A stretch of 64,000 bases of DNA, taken from the NCBI GenBank assembly GCA_000433535.1, contig FR892668.1, positions 23,313-87,312 on the forward strand, read 5' to 3'. The notes beneath the pieces were generated by a model. The model was not told where the DNA came from, ran no database searches, and saw nothing but the letters and a program-made list of their open reading frames with translations. Below, one piece after another: positions 53,320 through 61,520 of the stretch (its first letter is position 1; each line of letters starts with the position of its first letter). Source of the DNA: Dorea sp. CAG:317 (lineage in GTDB: Bacteria; Bacillota; Clostridia; Lachnospirales; Lachnospiraceae). The translations under genes and the position numbers were made by a program.

Positions 53320-54078
53320 ATGGAATATTTAGTGGAAACCGCACTCTTAACACATGGTCTTAAATCCATTTCCAACACAGATATTTTAGATAAATGGACG
53401 ATACAAAAGAAAAATATTGTGTGGGTGTCCCAAGGGAAAATTAAGATTGGTGATATGGAAGAGTATCTGTTCTTTCGCGAGCATGCTGACAGAGTCATGC
53501 GATTGAATTGTGAAACTCTTGAAGATGCTATGGAAAATCGAATTAGCGGAGCCCTTACCGCATCAGGAACTATGGAAGTTTGTAGGAGAAACGGGATTCC
53601 GGTTGCAGTTACATGTGGCATGGGTGGTACCAGCAAGATAAAAGAAGAAAAATTATGTTCCGATCTTCCGGCACTGGTTAATCTTCCGGTGATTTTGATA
53701 TCTACAGGTCCCAAGGATATGATGGACCGAGTGAAAACGGTTCAATGGCTCATTGATCATGGGGTAAAAGTTGTAGGTGCAAAGCGAGGGTTTTGTACCG
53801 GATATATTTTTGAGGGAGATAAAGTGCTGCTTCAAGGGGAAATGCAAAAACCTTATGTACCGCCTCTTTTAATTATTCAAGAGATTCCGGAACAAAAGCG
53901 TGTTAAGGATAGAGAAATTTTAGCAAAAGCTATTCGGGAAGGAAAGAAAGCAGAGTCGGCAGGACAATATTTTCACCCGGCAGTCAACGGGAAAATTGAT
54001 GAACTTACAGAAGGTTATTCTTCTGTTATCCAATTGGAGTCGCTTCTGGAAAATGCAAAACTTGCCGAGTGGTTATAA
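53320..54078 (+). CDS. Divergent PsuG/IndA-like pseudouridine-5'-phosphate glycosidase homologue
   Basis: 252 residues, against about 300 for PsuG. Family features: MEYLVETALLTHGLKSIS (Glu of the first motif), WVSQGKIKIGDMEEY with a Lys where PsuG has its Schiff-base-region Lys, ALTASGTMEVCRRNGIPVAVTCGMGG, and LPVILISTGPKDMMD with a second conserved Lys. The C-terminal ANIxLVxNNA motif of PsuG is replaced by SSVIQLESLLENAKLAEWL, so the usual Asn seems missing. No psuK neighbour. PsuG splits pseudouridine phosphate into uracil and ribose 5-phosphate; activity here is uncertain. ATG 53320 is chosen; the earlier frame overlaps the TIGR04086 gene. Confidence 0.68.
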   Translation: MEYLVETALLTHGLKSISNTDILDKWTIQKKNIVWVSQGKIKIGDMEEYLFFREHADRVMRLNCETLEDAMENRISGALTASGTMEVCRRNGIPVAVTCGMGGTSKIKEEKLCSDLPALVNLPVILISTGPKDMMDRVKTVQWLIDHGVKVVGAKRGFCTGYIFEGDKVLLQGEMQKPYVPPLLIIQEIPEQKRVKDREILAKAIREGKKAESAGQYFHPAVNGKIDELTEGYSSVIQLESLLENAKLAEWL

Positions 54079-54110
54079 AAAACGAGACGACCGAAGCCGT
54101 CTCGAAAAAA
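54077..54110 (-). terminator. Terminator of gap
   Basis: CGAGACG 54083-54089 and CGTCTCG 54098-54104 form a stem. On the minus strand the hairpin is followed by TTTTTT (complement of 54077-54082), so it ends the gap transcript. It also overlaps the + gene's stop. Confidence 0.82.
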
Positions 54111-54264
54111 GTTTAACTTTTTGGGGTTACCTCACATTTTGATTGAGTAAGTCCTCTTCTTGTATGTGATGTCGTATGGTCCATAATCGTAATAACGTCT
54201 GTATATGTTCCGTACTTATAGTCAAGATTACAGTATCTGCAGGAAGCGTTGCAGTCATTCGAGA
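54111..54264 (-). other. 3' tail of the gap transcript, no supported gene
   Basis: About 155 bases between the gap stop codon and its terminator. A minus frame encodes a Cys-rich stretch (CNASCRYC) but has no start codon with a ribosome site. A 43-codon frame from a minus ATG also lacks one. No + strand gene is convincing. Confidence 0.5.
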
Positions 54265-55287
54265 TTATTTTGTTTGGTCGATCTGGTTCATATATTTGAT
54301 CAGACGGAAAATCTGACAGGTGTAGCCCCATTCATTGTCATAGAAACAGATAAGTTTAAAGAAATGGGAATTTACCTGTATTCCCTCCCGTATATCAAAG
54401 ATTGATGCGTGAGAATCGCCGATAAAGTCCGAAGATACGACTTCGTCATCTACGCAGTCCAGAATGCCGGACAAATATGTCATAGAGGCTTCCCGGACTT
54501 TCTGACAGATATCTTCGTAAGAAGTAGCTTTAGAAAGCGCTACATTTAAGTCGACGATGGATACATCAGAAGTTGGTACACGGTAAGAAATTCCATTCAT
54601 CTTATCCTTCAAGGAAGGGATGACTAAAGAGATTGCCTTTGCAGCTCCGGTAGTGGATGGGATTAAGTTGCCAAACACTGCTCTGCCGGTGCGCCAATCT
54701 TTGAGAGATCGGCAGTCAACGACCTTTTGCTTTGCAGTCGCAGCATGAATGGTAGACATCAAACCATATTCAATCCCATAATTATCTTCAAGGACTTTAC
54801 AAATTGGAGCCAGACAGTTTGTTGTACAAGATGCGTTTGAGACAACTTGCATGTTCGGTGTATATTTGTTCTGGTTGATACCCATGACAAAGGTTGGAGT
54901 CTCTTCGTCTTTTGCCGGAGCAGAGATGATAACTTTCTTAGCACCGGCATGAATGTGTGCCATTGCTTTTTGAGTAGTGCAAAATGCACCAGTGGCGTCG
55001 ATGATATATTCTGCTCCGCATGCCTCCCATGGGATGGAAGCTGCATCACTTTCGGAAAATACAGGGATTTTCTGTCCGTTTACAAGGATTCCTCCATCGT
55101 AAACAGATAGTTCGCCCTGAAATCGTCCGAAGATCGAATCGTAGCGGATCATATATACCATATAGTTAAGATCTGCGTTGCGGACATTGATTCCGCACAG
55201 GTGAAAGGTTTCTGGCTGACTGATGGCGATACGGAAGGCGACTCTTCCAATGCGTCCAAATCCGTTAATGCCAATTTGAATTGCCAT
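54265..55287 (-). CDS. gap: Glyceraldehyde-3-phosphate dehydrogenase
   Basis: 340 residues, minus strand. NAD(P) fold IGINGFGRIGRVAFRIA, catalytic Cys154 in SNASCTTNCLAP, catalytic His181 in STIHAATAKQ, then RTGRAVFGNLIPSTTGAAKA and YDNEWGY. After the second strand, where NAD-specific enzymes have an acidic residue, the sequence is GINVRNAD; the Asp of the usual INDL motif is missing and an Arg is present. NADP or dual use is therefore possible. It is not in a glycolytic operon (pgk and tpi are absent). ATG at 55285-55287 with AGGAGG. Confidence 0.94.
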   Translation of the reverse strand: MAIQIGINGFGRIGRVAFRIAISQPETFHLCGINVRNADLNYMVYMIRYDSIFGRFQGELSVYDGGILVNGQKIPVFSESDAASIPWEACGAEYIIDATGAFCTTQKAMAHIHAGAKKVIISAPAKDEETPTFVMGINQNKYTPNMQVVSNASCTTNCLAPICKVLEDNYGIEYGLMSTIHAATAKQKVVDCRSLKDWRTGRAVFGNLIPSTTGAAKAISLVIPSLKDKMNGISYRVPTSDVSIVDLNVALSKATSYEDICQKVREASMTYLSGILDCVDDEVVSSDFIGDSHASIFDIREGIQVNSHFFKLICFYDNEWGYTCQIFRLIKYMNQIDQTK

Positions 55288-55365
55288 GATACAATTACCT
55301 CCTAGAATAAAATAATGGCAACGCGTGCAGTACCGAATCTTTCATACTGTAATCAATCTGCGCCC

Positions 55366-55394
55366 AGTGTAACACAGTCTGAAAGAAATATCTA
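55366..55394 (-). promoter_or_regulatory. Candidate gap promoter
   Basis: On the minus strand, TAGATA (complement of 55389-55394) and TACACT (complement of 55366-55371) with a 17-base spacer. Boxes are only moderate. Confidence 0.4.
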
Positions 55395-55462
55395 TATAAA
55401 TGGCGGTAATTAAACATTTAACGGGTTTGTCAAATTAAAGTTTTAACAGTCAGATAAAAGGA

Positions 55463-55491
55463 TTGCGAAAATACCGGCAAGATGGTATAAT
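55463..55491 (+). promoter_or_regulatory. Promoter of the SCIFF operon
   Basis: TTGCGA 55463-55468 and a perfect TATAAT 55486-55491 with a 17-base spacer, 37 bases before the SCIFF start. Confidence 0.85.
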
Positions 55492-55527
55492 AGCATAAGT
55501 TAAGCAAAGTGAAGGAGGAATGTACAC

Positions 55528-55671
55528 ATGAAACATGTAAAAACATTAAATACACAGACACTGAACAACACTGTTAAAAAAGGTGGATGCGGAGAGTGCC
55601 AGACATCTTGTCAGTCTGCTTGTAAGACATCTTGTACAGTAGGAAATCAGACTTGCGAACAGAAGAAATAA
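55528..55671 (+). CDS. scfA: SCIFF six-cysteine RiPP precursor peptide
   Basis: 47 residues: MKHVKTLNTQTLNNTVKKGG leader, then six cysteines at positions 21, 24, 28, 32, 36 and 43 (CGECQTSC, QSACKTSC, VGNQTC). This is the six-cysteines-in-forty-five-residues peptide found nearly throughout the Clostridia. Its maturase installs thioether links; the final role of the product is not established. ATG 55528 has AAGGAGGAA upstream. Its own promoter is strong, and a hairpin separates it from the maturase gene. Confidence 0.97.
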   Translation: MKHVKTLNTQTLNNTVKKGGCGECQTSCQSACKTSCTVGNQTCEQKK

Positions 55672-55696
55672 GCTCGTAAGAAGAATAAGAAGAATT

Positions 55697-55729
55697 AAGA
55701 GACAGCGGTCTTTTTGGTCGCTGTTTCTT
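55697..55729 (+). terminator. Partial terminator between SCIFF and its maturase gene
   Basis: AAGAGACAGCG 55697-55707 pairs with CGCTGTTTCTT 55719-55729 (11 bp, one G-T). The T-run is broken (TTTCTTC), suiting partial read-through so that peptide mRNA exceeds enzyme mRNA. Confidence 0.6.
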
Positions 55730-55772
55730 CAAGTTTAAAAACAATTTTAAGAAGACCGAAAGGGGTATAGTT

Positions 55773-57167
55773 TTGATTCATCAATACAAGAATAACGGAT
55801 ACAATATTGTTCTGGATGTGTACAGTGGCGCAGTTCATGTAGTAGACGAGCTCTGTTATGATGTGATCGCCTGTTTAAATGAAGAAAATGAAGCGCACAC
55901 ACCAGAGACACTTCAAGAGGAAAAAACCTTTGAGGGACTGAAAAATGCCCTTCAAGATACATATAGTGAAGAAGAATTAAAGGATGCGCTTGACGATGTG
56001 ACAGAGCTTGCAAAAAATGGACAGCTTTTTGTAAAAGACGAGTATGAGTGTCTCATCGAAGACGTGAAAAAGAGAAAAACTGTCGTGAAAGCGCTGTGTC
56101 TTCATATTGCACATGATTGTAATCTGGCATGTAAATACTGCTTTGCAGAGGAAGGCGAATATCATGGAAGAAGAGCGCTTATGGATTTCGAGACGGGAAA
56201 GAAAGCGCTGGATTTCCTGATTGAGAATTCCGGTTCCAGAAGAAATCTTGAGGTAGATTTCTTTGGCGGAGAGCCGTTAATGAACTGGCAGGTAGTGAAG
56301 GACCTGGTTGCTTACGGAAGAGAGCAGGAGAAGCTTCATGATAAGCATTTCCGTTTTACAGTTACGACAAACGGAGTATTATTAAATGACGAAATCCAGG
56401 ATTTTGTGAACAAAGAAATGGATAACGTTGTTTTAAGTCTGGATGGACGAAAAGAAGTCAATGACCGTATGCGTCCATTTAGAAACGGAAAAGGAAGTTA
56501 TGATCTGATCGTTCCGAAATTCCAGAAGCTTGCAGACAGCCGGAATCAGGAACGGTATTATGTGCGGGGAACATTTACAAGAGATAATCTGGATTTTTCT
56601 AATGATGTGCTTCATTTTGCAGATCTTGGATTCAAACAGATGTCCATTGAACCGGTTGTCGGACCGGAGACAGATCCGTATGCAATTCGTGAAGAGGATC
56701 TTCCGGTGATCATGGAAGAATATGACAAGCTTGCGAAGATTATGATCGAGCGGGAAAAGGAAGGAAAAGGTTTTAATTTCTTCCACTTTATGATAGACTT
56801 AGAAGGCGGGCCATGCGTGGCAAAACGCTTGTCCGGCTGTGGTTCCGGTACAGAATATCTGGCGGTGACACCTTGGGGTGACCTCTATCCCTGCCATCAG
56901 TTTGTAGGTCAGGAAGAATTCCTGATGGGAAACGTAGATGAAGGGGTAAAACGTCCGGAGATTGCGGATGACTTCAGAAGCTGTAATGTATATTCCAAAG
57001 AAAAATGTAAAAATTGTTTTGCCAAGTTTTATTGCAGCGGCGGTTGTATGGCGAATGCTTATAATTTCTATGGAACGATTCATGATACTTATGAAATCGG
57101 ATGTGAGATGCAAAGGAAGCGGGTAGAATGTGCCATCATGATGAAAGCCGCTCTGGCAGACCAATAA
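55773..57167 (+). CDS. scfB: SCIFF radical SAM maturase
   Basis: 464 residues. An N-terminal domain of about 105 residues contains a RiPP recognition-type fold (YNIVLDVYSGAVHVVDEL). The radical SAM cluster is C116, C120 and C123 (CNLACKYC). Then FFGGEPLMNW, and a SPASM domain with auxiliary cluster ligands (LSGCGSGTEYLAV, LYPCHQF, CKNCFAKFYCSGGC, IGCEMQ). It forms Cys-to-Thr or similar thioethers on SCIFF in vitro. The start is TTG 55773 with AAAGGGG 7 bases upstream; no ATG is in range. It follows the SCIFF gene. Confidence 0.96.
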   Translation: MIHQYKNNGYNIVLDVYSGAVHVVDELCYDVIACLNEENEAHTPETLQEEKTFEGLKNALQDTYSEEELKDALDDVTELAKNGQLFVKDEYECLIEDVKKRKTVVKALCLHIAHDCNLACKYCFAEEGEYHGRRALMDFETGKKALDFLIENSGSRRNLEVDFFGGEPLMNWQVVKDLVAYGREQEKLHDKHFRFTVTTNGVLLNDEIQDFVNKEMDNVVLSLDGRKEVNDRMRPFRNGKGSYDLIVPKFQKLADSRNQERYYVRGTFTRDNLDFSNDVLHFADLGFKQMSIEPVVGPETDPYAIREEDLPVIMEEYDKLAKIMIEREKEGKGFNFFHFMIDLEGGPCVAKRLSGCGSGTEYLAVTPWGDLYPCHQFVGQEEFLMGNVDEGVKRPEIADDFRSCNVYSKEKCKNCFAKFYCSGGCMANAYNFYGTIHDTYEIGCEMQRKRVECAIMMKAALADQ

Positions 57168-57222
57168 GTCTGGCGGTTTTATATAAAAGTTAGAAGAGAC
57201 GAAAAAAGAGAGGAAGTTAACC

Positions 57223-59481
57223 ATGAAGAAAAATAAAGGCATCTTAAGTCTTGTGGTGACGGTGATCCTGATCGGAGTATTAGGATTTACAGCTGCTGTC
57301 GGTTGGGGAAATGACCATACCGGTGCGGCAAAAAATATCAAGCTTGGTCTTGATCTGGCGGGTGGTGTCAGCATTACTTATCAGGTAAAGGACGAAAACC
57401 CATCAGAAAGTGAAATGAAAGATACAATTTATAAGCTTCAAAAGCGTGTGGAGCAGTACAGCACAGAATCCAGCGTGTATCAGGAAGGCGATGACCGAAT
57501 CAACATTGAGATTCCGGGTGTGTCGAATGCAAATGAGATTCTGGATGAACTTGGACAGCCGGGTTCTCTGTACTTTATTGCACAGACAGGAAGTGACGGA
57601 ACACCGAACTATCAGCAGGTGAATGCGACCGGTGATGCTGCCAAGGATTATCAGCTGACCAAGAGTCTGGAAGAGCTGGAAGCAGATGGCTCTTTGGTTC
57701 TTACAGGAAGCGATGTAAAGAGCGCAAAAGCAGAGACAATGGAGAACCAGACTACAAAGGCAAAAGAAAATATCGTTTCTCTTGTCTTTACAAAAGACGG
57801 AACGAAGAAATTTGCAGAAGCGACAACAAAAGCATATGAAGCACAGGAAAGTATCGGTATCTACTATGACGGAAGCTTTGTCAGTGTGCCGAATGTAAAC
57901 AATGCGATTGAAAACGGAGAGGCACAGATTACCGGAAGCATGAGCTTTGAAGAGGCAGATGCACTTGCTTCTACCATCCGTATCGGTGGATTGAAACTTG
58001 AATTGGAAGAGCTTCGTTCGAATGTTGTTGGCGCACAGCTGGGTGAACAGGCAATCAGCACAAGCTTAAAAGCGGGAGTGATCGGACTTGCCATAGTATT
58101 TTTATTCATGATCTTCGTGTATTATCTGCCGGGATTGGCGTCAGGACTTGCTCTTCTTATCTATACAGAGCTTGTGATCGTGATTTTAAATGCGTTTAAT
58201 GTGACGTTAACGCTGCCGGGTATCGCAGGTATTATTCTCGGTATCGGTATGGCAGTGGATGCCAATGTTATCATTTTTGCCCGTGTGAAAGAAGAGATGG
58301 ATCGCGGCAAGAGTGTGAGAAATGCATTGAAGACCGGTTTCCAGAAAGCCATGTCTGCCATCGTGGATGGTAACGTGACAACACTGATCGCAGCAGCTGT
58401 TTTATGGATGAAGGGCTCCGGTACTGTAAAAGGTTTTGCACAGACACTTGCAATCGGTATTATTGTGTCAATGTTTACAGCGCTTGTGATCACCCGTATG
58501 ATCATCTATGCTTTCTATGCAGTTGGTCTTCGCAGTGAGAAGTTATACTATCGCCCACGTAAGAAAGAGCGGACAACCATTCCGTTCCTTGCAAAAAGAA
58601 AACTATTTATCGGCATTTCTCTGGCAGTGATCATAGCCGGTGTTGCATTTATGGGAGTAAACGCATCCAGAGGAAAAGGAGCATTTGCTTATAGTCTAGA
58701 GTTCCAGGGGGGAACATCTACCAATGTAACCTTTAATAAGGATTATTCCATCGATGAGATTGACAAAGAGATCGTACCGATCTTAGAAGAGGTAACCGGA
58801 GATGCGAATGTTCAGACACAGAAGGTGGCAGGAACCAATCAGGTGATCATTAAGACTGTGACATTAGATCTTGCAAAGAGAGAAGCGTTAAATCAAGCGT
58901 TAGTGGATAATTTCGGTGTGGATGAATCTAAGATTACAGTTGAAAATATCAGTTCCACAGTCAGCAATGAGATGCGTCAGGATGCGATCATAGCTGTGAT
59001 AGTAGCAACCATCTGTATGCTGTTATATATCCGGTTCCGTTTCAAAGATATTCGATTTGCAACCAGTGCGGTTACAGCGCTTCTTCATGACGTGTTAGTG
59101 GTACTTACGTTCTACGCAATTGCAAGAATTGCGGTAGGTAATACCTTTATCGCATGTATGCTCACCATTGTAGGTTATTCTATCAATGCGACGATTGTTA
59201 TCTTTGACAGAATCCGTGAGGAACTCAGACTGAAAACAAAGACAACAGATCTGGAAGAGGTTGTAAATAAGAGTGTCACATGGACACTGACAAGAAGTAT
59301 TTATACATCCCTTACTACATTTGTCATGGTAGCTGTCTTGTTCATTATGGGTGTAAGTTCCATCAAGGAATTTGCAGCGCCGTTGATGATAGGTATTATC
59401 TGTGGAGCATATTCTTCTGTATGCATCACAGGAGCTTTGTGGTATATTATGAAAACAAAGATTGGAAAGAAAACAGCGTAA
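57223..59481 (+). CDS. secDF: Fused protein translocase SecDF
   Basis: 752 residues with SecD and SecF in one chain. The SecD half begins with a span, then KLGLDLAGGVSITYQV, the P1 head, and TM block with GIAGIILGIGMAVDANVIIFARVKEE. The SecF half begins about residue 440, with FAYSLEFQGGTSTNVTF and GYSINATIVIFDRIREEL. It assists Sec-dependent export using proton motive force. ATG 57223. Downstream recJ and rel complete a typical Lachnospiraceae order. Confidence 0.97.
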   Translation: MKKNKGILSLVVTVILIGVLGFTAAVGWGNDHTGAAKNIKLGLDLAGGVSITYQVKDENPSESEMKDTIYKLQKRVEQYSTESSVYQEGDDRINIEIPGVSNANEILDELGQPGSLYFIAQTGSDGTPNYQQVNATGDAAKDYQLTKSLEELEADGSLVLTGSDVKSAKAETMENQTTKAKENIVSLVFTKDGTKKFAEATTKAYEAQESIGIYYDGSFVSVPNVNNAIENGEAQITGSMSFEEADALASTIRIGGLKLELEELRSNVVGAQLGEQAISTSLKAGVIGLAIVFLFMIFVYYLPGLASGLALLIYTELVIVILNAFNVTLTLPGIAGIILGIGMAVDANVIIFARVKEEMDRGKSVRNALKTGFQKAMSAIVDGNVTTLIAAAVLWMKGSGTVKGFAQTLAIGIIVSMFTALVITRMIIYAFYAVGLRSEKLYYRPRKKERTTIPFLAKRKLFIGISLAVIIAGVAFMGVNASRGKGAFAYSLEFQGGTSTNVTFNKDYSIDEIDKEIVPILEEVTGDANVQTQKVAGTNQVIIKTVTLDLAKREALNQALVDNFGVDESKITVENISSTVSNEMRQDAIIAVIVATICMLLYIRFRFKDIRFATSAVTALLHDVLVVLTFYAIARIAVGNTFIACMLTIVGYSINATIVIFDRIREELRLKTKTTDLEEVVNKSVTWTLTRSIYTSLTTFVMVAVLFIMGVSSIKEFAAPLMIGIICGAYSSVCITGALWYIMKTKIGKKTA

Positions 59482-59490
59482 AGCGAAGCA

Positions 59491-59532
59491 AGAATCCCGC
59501 AGGCGGAAATTCCGTGTGCGGGATTCTATATT
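59491..59532 (+). terminator. Terminator-like hairpin after secDF
   Basis: AGAATCCCGCA 59491-59501 pairs perfectly with TGCGGGATTCT 59517-59527, with CGGAA/TTCCG pairing inside. The following ATATTTCTT is a weak T-run. Confidence 0.7.
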
Positions 59533-59595
59533 TCTTATAGCTGGAGAGTGTGCAGAGTCTGTAAATGACTCCTGCACAGGAAAGGAAGAAGAAAC

Positions 59596-61356
59596 ATGGA
59601 ACGATGGGTGATGCTTCGCAAAGGGGCGGATTTTGATAAGATTTCCCGGACTTTTGGAATCAGCAGGAGACTGGCGAGTCTGATACGGAACCGGAATATA
59701 CAAGGTGAGGCGGAAATCGGGAAATATTTGAATGGGACATTGTCAGATCTATATGATGGAATGCTTCTGAAAGATATGGACAAAGCGATTGACATTCTAA
59801 GGGAAAAGATCGCAGAAGCTAAGAAGCTTCGAGTGATCGGAGACTATGATATCGATGGTGTAAATGCAGCGTATATTCTGATGGAGGGATTAAAAAGGCT
59901 GGGTGCGGAAGTGGACAGTGATATCCCTGATCGCATTGCCGATGGTTATGGATTGAGCGAAGAACTGATCCGAAGGGCATATGAAGATCACGTAGATACA
60001 ATTCTTACTTGTGATAACGGGATTGCTGCCGGGGAAGAAATTGCATATGCGAAACACCTCGGAATGACAGTGATAGTCACTGATCATCACGAGATTCCGT
60101 ATGAAGAAATTGACGGAGAACGAAGGGAAGTGCTTCCGGCGGCAGATGCGGTCATTGATCCGAAAAGAGCGGATTGTGATTATCCGTTTCAAGGTCTGTG
60201 CGGAGCGGCAGTTGCCTATAAATTGATCGAGTGTCTTCATGAGTCAGTGGGGCGGGATGCGGAAGATCTGGATGATCTGATTGAAAATGTTGCCATCGCT
60301 ACGGTTGGAGATGTGATGGATCTGGTAGATGAAAATCGGATTTTTGTAAAAGAAGGTCTGGCAATGTTAAGGAGAACCTCCAATCCGGGACTTAAAGCGC
60401 TTATCGACTGTACCGGGATTCAAAAAGAGCAGTTGAATGCATATCATATCGGCTTTGTGCTGGGACCATGTCTGAACGCCAGTGGAAGATTGGATACCGC
60501 TAAGCGGGCACTGGAACTGTTGTGCGCAAAAGATGCCAAAGAGGCTGTGGTGCTGGCTGGTGATCTGAAGGGACTAAATGACAGCCGAAAGGATATGACG
60601 GCAAAGGCTGTGGAGACAGCGATTGCTCAGGTGGAAGAAGAGGGGATAGGCGAAGATAAAGTTCTGGTGCTGTATTTGCCGGATTGTCACGAGAGTCTTG
60701 CAGGTATTGTGGCAGGGCGAATCAGAGAACGTTATTATCGACCGGTGTTTGTAATTACTGATGGAAGAGAAGGGGTGAAAGGTTCCGGGCGTTCGATTGA
60801 AACTTATCATATGTACGAAGCACTGCACGAATGTGAGAAGCTGTTGCTCAGATATGGCGGACATAAGATGGCGGCAGGTTTGTCTTTGGAAAAGAAGAAT
60901 CTGGAAGCTTTGCGGAGAACATTGAATGAAACATGCCGGCTGACCGAAGAAGATCTGATGGAAAAAGTAGTCATTGATATGGAGCTTCCTTTTTCTTATG
61001 TAACAGAAGAACTGGTAGAAGAACTGTCCCTTCTGGAACCATTTGGAAAAGGAAATACGAAGCCTGTGTTTGCCGGAAGAAATATTGAACTGTTAAACGG
61101 GAAAATTCTTGGGAAAAATAAAAATGTGTTAAAGCTTCGTGTGCGAGACGAACAAGAAGCGGTGATCGATGCAGTTTATTTTGGAAATCTGGAAACATTT
61201 TCGGAGACATTGTGCAGAAAATACGGAGCGTACGCTATGGATGCGCTTCTTAGCGGAGATGGAAAGGGAATGAAGCTTTCTCTTACTTATTACCCGGATA
61301 TCAATGAATATAGGGGGAAGAAAAGTCCGCAAATTGTGATTACGCATTGTCAGTAG
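59596..61356 (+). CDS. recJ: Single-stranded-DNA-specific exonuclease RecJ
   Basis: 586 residues. DHH phosphoesterase motifs: VIGDYDIDGVNAAYIL, CDNGIAAGEEI, VIVTDHHEIP, and VATVGDVMDL-like IATVGDVMD. DHHA1 has a GGHKMAAG motif (YGGHKMAAGLSLE) and an OB-type C-terminal domain. It degrades single strands 5' to 3' in repair and recombination. ATG 59596 follows AAGGAAG. An apt gene often separates recJ and rel in related genomes but is absent here. Confidence 0.95.
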   Translation: MERWVMLRKGADFDKISRTFGISRRLASLIRNRNIQGEAEIGKYLNGTLSDLYDGMLLKDMDKAIDILREKIAEAKKLRVIGDYDIDGVNAAYILMEGLKRLGAEVDSDIPDRIADGYGLSEELIRRAYEDHVDTILTCDNGIAAGEEIAYAKHLGMTVIVTDHHEIPYEEIDGERREVLPAADAVIDPKRADCDYPFQGLCGAAVAYKLIECLHESVGRDAEDLDDLIENVAIATVGDVMDLVDENRIFVKEGLAMLRRTSNPGLKALIDCTGIQKEQLNAYHIGFVLGPCLNASGRLDTAKRALELLCAKDAKEAVVLAGDLKGLNDSRKDMTAKAVETAIAQVEEEGIGEDKVLVLYLPDCHESLAGIVAGRIRERYYRPVFVITDGREGVKGSGRSIETYHMYEALHECEKLLLRYGGHKMAAGLSLEKKNLEALRRTLNETCRLTEEDLMEKVVIDMELPFSYVTEELVEELSLLEPFGKGNTKPVFAGRNIELLNGKILGKNKNVLKLRVRDEQEAVIDAVYFGNLETFSETLCRKYGAYAMDALLSGDGKGMKLSLTYYPDINEYRGKKSPQIVITHCQ

Positions 61357-61377
61357 TGGTAAAATGTGTAGAATTGT

Positions 61378-61406
61378 TTGAAAAATAAGGCGACTAATGC
61401 TATACT
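61378..61406 (+). promoter_or_regulatory. rel promoter
   Basis: TTGAAA 61378-61383 and TATACT 61401-61406 with a 17-base spacer, giving a leader of more than 100 bases in which no strong structure was recognised. Confidence 0.8.
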
Positions 61407-61520
61407 TATTACGTGTTTTTAGCTTAATTGAATCTTAGACGAAGAGAAAGCTTTTTGAAGAGATTCAAGGCAGGAAGAATGTGAGATTATGAGAGAAAAT
61501 AGGAAGGGGGAGGCAATGAG

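Noticed and set aside
54113..54331. Minus-strand 72-codon frame with CNASCRYC
   Set aside because: Its ATG lies inside gap in another frame with no ribosome site; no start in the unique part.
57148..57186. Terminator between scfB and secDF (CAGAC/GTCTG with CCGC/GCGG)
   Set aside because: The stem needs a 5-base bulge and the T-run is short; scfB-secDF may be cotranscribed.
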